Shown piece by piece: positions 20,201-28,800 of a stretch of 64,000 nucleotides of DNA. This DNA is from Opitutia bacterium (GTDB lineage: Bacteria > Verrucomicrobiota > Verrucomicrobiia > Opitutales > Coraliomargaritaceae). A program made the translations under genes and the position numbers. The stretch spans positions 1 through 64,000 of the forward strand of contig JAQXBA010000144.1 of assembly GCA_029252625.1 (NCBI GenBank), written 5' to 3'. Every line of letters begins with the position of its first letter. The stretch's first letter is position 1. The notes beneath the pieces are model-generated. The model was not told where the DNA came from and ran no database searches. It saw only the letters and a list, made by a program, of their open reading frames with translations.

Positions 20201-22808
20201 TAAGATCCACCCTGATTCTGACAAGCATGCTGTCATGCTCACTATATTTCATGGAGGAGCGATAGACCATGACGCTTGGATCGGATCCATCTTCGTCAGA
20301 TAGCACAAACTCCGAACCAGCATCTATCCAATCGCCATCAGGGAGCATATACTCGACAGTGAGCTCTACATCCGAAGCTAGCAGATTACAGCGGCAACTG
20401 ATCTCAATGTAATCGCCGAGCAATGTAATGCTTGGTGCAAAGTCGTCGGGCACCGGCTCACTATTCATATCTCCTGCAAGCGCGTAGTGAAGCAATGCCG
20501 CATCCACATCCGAAGGCACGCTTTTAGCCGCGAGCACTAGCGGAGCTGCCGCACCACTCTGCCTCGTAATTTGCCATTCGGCAAAGGTCATTTGCTCCTT
20601 GATTAGATACAGCTTCTCGCTGCCTCCGACCACGTCATAAGTGGCTCCCTCTTTGACAGATACCCGAATGGACTCTACGAAACTATCAGGAAGCGCCGCG
20701 AGATGCGCCGATGGAATAAACTGTATTGGCTTAGCAGTCACGCCTGGACCAAATTGAACGAACGGACTCACATAAGTGTAGTCTATGCCGTTCCTCGCGG
20801 TTCCGGTGATTTCCAACGGAACAAATAGTGAAGCGCCGGGCGATCCAGTCCGGTGTAACAAAAGCAAGCCGGGTTGGATTGGGTCTGCAACGGCCTTCGA
20901 AGCAAGGGCTTCAAAATAGAGCTCCGGTAATTGATCCAGAATTTCAATTTCCGCACTCGAAGCCTCGCCAAGTGCGTAGGCTGCGTTCGTTGTTAGAGTG
21001 ACAATCAGCTTCTCAGTTGGCTCAGTAATGCCATCAGCATAGGGGCTAACTACAATAGTCGCTTCCGACTCATTTGCCTCGAATACTACAGTGGGCTGGA
21101 TCGGGCGGAAGTCGCTGCCGTTTGATGCTGTTCCGGACAACGCGACATTCGCAGTTAATTCGGAAGTTAAATCACCCTCGCGCGTTAACACGAAGGAACC
21201 AGAAGATTCACCCTTCTCCTCAGCATCCTTAAGCGCTGCGATTGAAATCCGTGGAGCGAGGCCAACATCGCCAGACGCGAATTGACCGTCATAATAAAGC
21301 TCAACTAGATCACTCTGCGCAAGATGTTGGTTCGGTAGATTGATAGTCAAATCAGGCAACCCTGCTTGGGTTCCGTCGGCATAGACATTGAGCTGCGTAT
21401 CGTCGCCGACGATCGTAACACTTAGATAGTCTAGCAATTGACTGGATGGGCCTACCAGTAGGCCGGAAACATCCAGAACATCACCTTCAGCGATTGAGAA
21501 ATCCTCTACAGACTGCTGCTCCTGCGCCGCGAGGAAATAGAAGGTGTCACTACCTGCTCCGCCTGTATACGAACCCGAGGCGGACTGACTCGCCACAATA
21601 AAGTCGCTCAAGGAACTACCGGTGAGGTCAACCGCAGATGAGCCGCTAATAAGAACGAAGCCAAACGGAGCGCCGATTACTTCGCCCTCAGGAACGATCA
21701 GATCTGTCTCAGCACTTAGGTCCAAACTCGAAGCAGTCGTCGAACGTCCCAGATCGAGAGCGATCACGCCAGCTGCAACATTCATAGAGAGGTCTGCACG
21801 GATCCCTTCGAGTGGAGTTAAAGTAGCCTCAGGATCAAGCGGTTCCGTGATGTAGATCGCAATCTCCGCAACGGTTGCGGCATAGGCCATGCTTCCGTCA
21901 CTCAATGCAATCGAAAAGCGTTCCACAGCATTCTCGGCCGAGTCTTCAAGTTTGAAACGAAGCAGGCCTTGATTGATCTCAGCCTGAGTCATCTGCGCCC
22001 CCGCACCGAGTGGAATCAAGATGCGACTCGTGGGATCCCATCGAGCAAGCATACCCGATGCTGGCAGCGAGTTAAACTGATAGGTCAGGTCCTCTGGGTC
22101 CGTATCAACATCTGCGCTTTGCAGCAGCATGATCGAAGTGCCACCCTCATAAGTCACAAGCTCACTGGTAAGAATGGCAGGCTGAAAATCACTGCGGTTC
22201 GGGTCAGTTCCACCAAGATACTCAGCTAGATTATCCATACCGTCCTCATCACCATCGCCAGTCGCATCTCCTGAAAACTGTTTATCGAGGCCATGGGCAT
22301 CTTCCCACCAGTCAGGAATACCATCGCCATCGAAATCTGCTACAGGTAAAGAAACCTCCAAATCCAGGCGAAGCACCTGACCACGATTTTCTTGTGATAG
22401 TTCAATAGTAGACTGCCCTGGTGCCACCACGGATGCAGTGTAACCATCAACTGCCAGCGCTTGAAGCGTCAGCGTGCTAGAAGCGCCTTCAAGAGGCAGG
22501 TATTGAGCATTGTCAGCCAATCCGAAACTCAACGCCTGATGTGGTATCTCCAGCACATAGGAATACTCTTCACTGATGAGATCGGTGGCCATCGAGACGA
22601 GGGTCCCACCTTCAATCTGGATCTGCACCGTGAGCTCACCTTCGTGAAGCACCTCACTGTTGGCGGATCGATTGAAGATCTTACCGAATAAAATCGTGGG
22701 AGGCTCGATAATCACCTCGGACTCGCCATCGGCATGCAGGGAATTACCAGATATGGCAAGCATAGCGAGCGCGATGAAGATACCAAACAGTCTTTGTAAG
22801 TAATTCAT
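20193..22808 (-). CDS. Secreted Calx-beta protein with CSPG-like and RTX/T1SS-like domains
   Basis: An exported calcium-binding-style protein of unknown function, 871 residues from the ATG at 22808, where a Sec signal begins (MNYLQRLFGIFIALAML...HA). An in-frame ATG at 22859, three bases after the upstream stop, would add 17 residues and cannot be excluded. Domains in order: a thrombospondin-3/EF-like Asp-rich stretch (DFDGDGIPDWWED, about 160-200), a CSPG/cadherin-3-like repeat (about 210-315), a segment resembling the C-terminal target domain of type I secreted RTX proteins (GGAGSDTFYFL, EGDVLDVSGLL; about 400-510), and two Calx-beta domains (about 513-623 and 630-733). The last ~140 residues are unassigned. 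It sits between the 2821-aa gene and the PpiC gene, overlapping the latter. A T1SS-like segment inside a Sec-exported protein is odd. Confidence 0.82.
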   Translation of the reverse strand: MNYLQRLFGIFIALAMLAISGNSLHADGESEVIIEPPTILFGKIFNRSANSEVLHEGELTVQIQIEGGTLVSMATDLISEEYSYVLEIPHQALSFGLADNAQYLPLEGASSTLTLQALAVDGYTASVVAPGQSTIELSQENRGQVLRLDLEVSLPVADFDGDGIPDWWEDAHGLDKQFSGDATGDGDEDGMDNLAEYLGGTDPNRSDFQPAILTSELVTYEGGTSIMLLQSADVDTDPEDLTYQFNSLPASGMLARWDPTSRILIPLGAGAQMTQAEINQGLLRFKLEDSAENAVERFSIALSDGSMAYAATVAEIAIYITEPLDPEATLTPLEGIRADLSMNVAAGVIALDLGRSTTASSLDLSAETDLIVPEGEVIGAPFGFVLISGSSAVDLTGSSLSDFIVASQSASGSYTGGAGSDTFYFLAAQEQQSVEDFSIAEGDVLDVSGLLVGPSSQLLDYLSVTIVGDDTQLNVYADGTQAGLPDLTINLPNQHLAQSDLVELYYDGQFASGDVGLAPRISIAALKDAEEKGESSGSFVLTREGDLTSELTANVALSGTASNGSDFRPIQPTVVFEANESEATIVVSPYADGITEPTEKLIVTLTTNAAYALGEASSAEIEILDQLPELYFEALASKAVADPIQPGLLLLHRTGSPGASLFVPLEITGTARNGIDYTYVSPFVQFGPGVTAKPIQFIPSAHLAALPDSFVESIRVSVKEGATYDVVGGSEKLYLIKEQMTFAEWQITRQSGAAAPLVLAAKSVPSDVDAALLHYALAGDMNSEPVPDDFAPSITLLGDYIEISCRCNLLASDVELTVEYMLPDGDWIDAGSEFVLSDEDGSDPSVMVYRSSMKYSEHDSMLVRIRVDLNE

Positions 22809-22862
22809 GATGTGCGAATTGGTGTGTCCAGCGAATGTTTTAGATTGTAAGTTACTCATCTT

Positions 22863-25800
22863 TTAGCCGCCACTTTGACCGTAGGTATATAGTGAGAGTT
22901 TAATGTCAGAGACACTTTCGATGAAGCGTTCAATACCACGCTCCGAATCCGAGTTCAGGTTGAGGCCTGGAATGATCAATACCCAGCTCGTGTTCCAAAC
23001 TGAGCGACCGATCAAGCGCATGTCTTGTACTGGCTCCATGTAATCGCTCGGATAGGCACGGAAGTCCGAGAATCGACGCTGCTCGCCGAAGTTACCATTG
23101 AGCGAATCAATGGCAGGTATGTAACCGCTATTTTGCAGGTCCGCATCCGACGCGGGGAATGGCACAGGAATACGCTGGTCGAAGACACGCCACTCGCGCG
23201 TCTCATCGACATCGTCACTGCGCGAGACACGCATGATATCGACACCTGTTGGCACCAAATAGACACGTGGGGTAGCGGCAAGGTCTGCCTCTAGAGAGGA
23301 GTCCACGTAGTCGTCGAACGCCACACCCACACTCGCAATCTTAGTCGCAAAATTACTCACACTGAAGTAGTGATCGCCACCGCTCAATTCCTGACCGAAA
23401 AGATTACGGCCGGGGTTAATCTCAGTGCTAAAGCGAATAACGATCCCAGGCTGTGGCTCACGTGCTCCAGATCCATCAAATTCGGGCGCAAACGGACGAC
23501 AGTAGGTGCGGTATTCAGGAATGTCCCACAAGTCATCGACTGTCGCCTTGGTTAGCGTGCGTCTCCAAAGCTCATCAGAATCGACTCCAGGGTTGAGCAC
23601 TAATACTGTGCTATCTGTCGGTTGCGCACTCCCCTTCGGAAGAATGCGGAACAGTTCGGTGCGCAAGGAAACATCACTGGTTTCCTTCTGCACATTATTC
23701 AGCCCAAGCTGCCCTTCTTGCGTCTGATAATTCAGATAAAGTGAGGCTAGAATATTTGCGAGACCGGTGCCAATCTGAGGCTGACCATCGTCAATCGTGC
23801 CGAGCGAGCGTGCCTTGACGATGGAATTGTAGTAGCTGCGAGCAGATCCAGCATCGCCTTCCGCAAAATTGGTTTCGTAATCATAAGCACGGGCGGCTAG
23901 GAAAGCATACTTTGCGGCCAGATCGAAGGAACTACGGTAGTTCTGGATCTTGTGATTCCGTGTGATGCGGAAGGTCATGTCTTGATAACGACGTAGCTGT
24001 GTTGCAGCAGCAACACGCTTGTTAAAGGCCGCCCGCTCATCGATCAGTCGAGCACCTTCATCCAGTAGTGAGCGATACTGATTGGAGAGATCCTCTAGCG
24101 CCTGCAGTTCTTTGAAGACGGCGATCCGCTTGGACGGCTCGTCTCCGAGTCTATCTTCAAACTCCTTCAACCACTCAGCAATATTCAGCCTGCGCTCTTC
24201 TCGTCCCTTTGCTAGTTCGAGCTCAGCTTCGGTAATTGCGAGCCCCTGCTCAGCAATTAGCTTACCGACAAGAAAGGCTTTCTCCGCGATAGTCAGACCA
24301 GTCTCAATAGTGGTCGATGTGAGTCGGATACCCGCACCCACGGCACTGATCGCATCACCAGGAGAGACCGCGAGACCACCGGTCGGCAGGTTACTCGGAA
24401 TCGCAGCAGCTGCCGCTGCAGACAACTTGAATGCAGTTTCTTTAGTCGTCGCAGAGAACGCTTGAGCTGTTTCAAGGCCTGCGATCACCGCGTTCACAAC
24501 GTATTTAACACGCACAAAGCCCTCATCTCGCTCTTGCAACTCACCTGAAGTGGATAGCCGTGCGTTGAGCAAGCGCAAGATCCGCACCTGTTCACTTGTC
24601 AGTGCATCCCAGTCGGCGATTGCAATAGCAACATCAGCCTCCTTTTGCAGCATCTCGTTGATCAGCTGTTGCAGTTGACCCACTGCCGGACGCGTATACC
24701 AATTATCGGGAGCGAGGAAAGTATACTGGGCTGCCGTCACTGGCATCAACTCAGTGAGTTTGTCCAACGCTACCTTCGGCGCAGTCAAATCTGTGTAATC
24801 GACGCCGAACAGTCCGCCATCAACACCCGCGCCCCAAGTCAGGCTGTTGGTGCTGGATGCGAATGTGGGATTAAACAGATTTCGCAAATCACCGCCAACC
24901 TTATTCAGACTGTCGGCAAAGGCGCTGCTCCACAGCTTGCCATCGGGATCACCTTTAAGATTGGAATTACCCTCGAAAGCGCTGTAGAGATCCCCACCAT
25001 TAAGCTGGTAGTCACCTGAGGAGGCAAACGACGCATAGCTCGCAGCAGGACCAGGAACTGTTCCTGATGTAATCTCGTTCGTGTCGACGTATGAGTAAAG
25101 GGCGAGATCCGGGCCTTCGTAGCCAGCCGGATAGAAACGTCCGGGTCCGATAGTCCCTTCATAAGGTTTACCGAAAATCTCAATCAAACGATTACGGTAG
25201 GTAAGATCTTCTTGGAAGGTCGCGTTGCGGAAGTCCGCCTCTGAGACGCCAATATCGCGCAAGCGAGATCCTGCCGCGTCAGCCCCAGATTTTGCGGCCT
25301 GGGCATTGCCTAGCATCAAAACAGCTCGCTCATAAATCTGCTCGAAATGTAATTGCCCCTGAATTCCGGAACCCACCTCTAGGTATGTAGGATCGATGTC
25401 CATCACCAATGCATCCTGAGAGACTCCAAGCGGATTGAAGCCCTTGTCCGAGTTATCGAGTGTCCGCTGAACAGAGTTGAGATTCGATGAGATCACTGAG
25501 ATGTCGCTGTTGGACTTGCGGTCGACCTTTGAGATGCCTTCGAGAGTATCGTTCGGATGCTCCGATGGCAGTAACGCATTGGCAGTCACCCAGTCAAAGT
25601 AGGCACCCTGCGCAACGCGACGAGTCCAGCCATCGACACCCCAAGCACGGTCGACATTTGTATCCAAATACCCCTGCCATTGTGAAGTAGGGTCCGAAAC
25701 AAACTCGGCACGGTAGGCTAGATCAACGATCTCAGCGCCTGCTTTTGCCTTCTGCGCTGCGGTTGCAGCAAACTTACGCTCATCAAGGAAATCAACCGAA

Positions 25801-28800
25801 ATGACGATATCCTGCAGATTGTAGGACTCCGAGCGAGACACCCAGTTAAATGCAGGGTGCTGCAGAAGCTCATAAGTATTACGAAGCGCTGTCAGATAGT
25901 GTCCCCAAGCGTCACCATGGCCTTGAGGAAAGAGCGTCATCGCATCATCCTCATCGATAAAGCCATCTTGGTTAACGTCGGTAATATTATAGTTTGTCGC
26001 GTAGATTGCCTCGCCCTGATCCTTGGTAAAGTTCCAGAAGAGTCGGTTGTAAACAGGCCGTGCAAAGTAGTCATCCACCCCGCGTAAGAGTGAAAGTTCC
26101 TCCTGAAGCAGAGAAGGCATTTGGTTTTGGAAGCTGAATCGACCGGTTCCTGCGCTGTCAGATCCGATGTCCGAGCTGCCAAATCCTGTCGACGGATCCA
26201 ACGCATCAACGTAAGCCTCGTTACCCAGAAGCGTATAAAAGTCTGCTAGACGAGTAGAAGCCAACTGGAGAGCATTCGCGATCGCAGGGCTGCTGACTGG
26301 ACGAGAGAGATCGATACTCAATGAACTCGCGCGATCCAGGATCGTCTCGTAAAGTTCAATCAGACCAACATTTTCAATTACGTCCTTGTCTGGGTTAAGC
26401 GCAACGCGCCCTTCAAAACGTGGACCTAGTTGAGATATCAACGAGGTAATCGTAGCTGGATTGTCCCCTTCAAACTCGCGAATCCGAGCTTCGTATGGGT
26501 TAACTGCGTCCAAGACGCGCTTGATCCAACCTTGGACAAGTTGCGCAGCGTAGTCGTTTATGCCATCGAGGTCTAAGTCGTTGAATGGGTCGGAATTACC
26601 AGCGCCTGCCCACGTAAAGTTAACTGTGGACCAATCCGTTCCAGAAACCTGATCATCCTTATGGCGGTAGCGAAGGAACCAGAACGAATCTGCCAACAAG
26701 ATCTCAGGCGCATTCGGGTTTCCTTTAATTGTAATTTCAGAGAGTCCCAAGCCACTGTTACCGTTCGGATCGGGGAACAACTTCCATGGGTTATGCTGCC
26801 CAGCAGGAACCAAGTCAGGCGGTGCAACGTTTGTGCTACCGTCGTCGGGGCGATACCACCATTCAAAGTAGAGATCGTCAGCATTACCGCCAAAATCACC
26901 TGTCGAGCGGACTACAACGTTCTCGTCGAAAACATTCTCAGCCTCAACCGTTTTGATTGACCCACGATAACGCTCGCGTCGATCAACCTTGATGATGTGT
27001 GGTGTAATCGGCAGACTTCCAAGAGATGCATCGTTGTTCTCAACGATCGTGATGTAACTAACGTCAGGACTGCCGTTTGGATCGAGGTAGTCCCCATTTG
27101 GAATCACGGCAAGACCAGGGCCAAAAGCGCGAAGCGGCACAACCTTCACTGAACCGTCCGGGTAGACGATGTTGCTGAAATTGTCCTTCTTGATCTCTCC
27201 ATCCTCATAGACAGGCTCACGCATTAGACCAGCGAGATACTCTTGACGTGCAGATGCACCAGAGGTCTCATCAACTGGGATCAACCGCGGGTTACGAGTC
27301 GCGTTGTAGAGCCTCGCGACCGCTGCGTCCCATGTCTGCTTTTGAGTCGTATTCGTAGCGGAAACAATACTCTGAAGGGCCAAGCCATCATTTTGGTTTA
27401 GAATGTTTGGCTCAAGGACGTAGACTGCAGGCGGAGCTGCGGTCAGTGTGCTCTCGCCGATGTCCTTATCGTTGAGGAGACCAATCATCTCGAGCTGACC
27501 TGTTCCAGTCGGTCCACCAATTGGATTGAAGCGGACACGGCGCTGCAGAGATGCTGGTAGATCATCGAAGTAATACTTACCCTGTCGGATCGTCACGTTT
27601 CCAGCTGCGGGTTGCAGCTCGTCTGGAAGATTCAGAGTCGTGAGCGGTGTCGTGCGGACATCGAGGGCATTGACGATACGCGCAGTCCAATGGTCCTCCC
27701 ATGTATTACTAGGTGAGGTGCTCTTGGTTGAATCAAAAACAATTTCAGCTGACGCGAATGCAACCACCTGAGGAAGACCAGGTGTTTCGACAGTAGTCGC
27801 CTCGCCATCTTCAACGAGAATAGTGGTAGGATTATCCGTTCTATGCTCTCCACCAGAGAAGGTCAATGTCTCACCAGCCTTAAGCACTGGTGGGTTTTCT
27901 GGCCACTCGGACTTGTAGACGATCTTTGTAGGTACATTGCTTGAAGTGCTCTGCAGCTTCGGGTTTGATGGCAAGAATGGCACTGAATCGCCGACCGAGG
28001 GTACTACCCATTCACGGAATGGCACCCCGCGCTCATCACGGCGCTGCACGTAAGAATAAGCATCGTCAGGCCAGTAGAAACTGGGAAGAAGTGGATAGTA
28101 GAAGGAGGCTGAAAACCATGCGTTTTCACCACCAGAAATGGCCCAATAGGAACCTCGCCAGTCCTCCCAGTAAGTTGCCTGAGTGTAAAGATCCTCACCC
28201 TCAATCTCCGGCGGAGGAGATGCACCAATAACAAAACCAAGCGGATAGAATGGAATGACCGGCTCGCCAGCATTCATGATCACATTCAAGTAGCCCAAGC
28301 TCGCCATCTGCGACGGCGACGTAGCAATCGAGGTCGCGCCTGCTTTGCTCAAGGTTGACTGAGGCACAAATTTACGAGTGCCGTCAACCTTGAGGATGTC
28401 ATAAACCTGCATGCCTGCTTCGCCGGTAGCTTGGTCCACAAACTCAACCAGAACAAATGGATCGGAAGTGTAATCAATCGTGTTTACCTTAGTATTCAGA
28501 TCACCATCGCGCAATGCGTAGGCTGCAGGTGGGCGTGGGGATACGGTTACATTTCGCAAGGAAGGCGCCATCACCGCGTGCTCCTCGTTCGGGTTGTATC
28601 CCGGTGCATTTAGATTGTTCTGTGAGTAGATGCTCACCGATTGAAAACGAGACGGGTCGAATGTATTTGCCTCAAGGAAGCCATTCGATGCACCACGAAC
28701 AACCTGATCTGTTCCCTCTGGGTATTGAGCTTCACTTCCAAATTCGGATGCGATGACGATCTTAGGAAGCGAGGCTTTGGCAGGCCACACAGGTCGGTAG

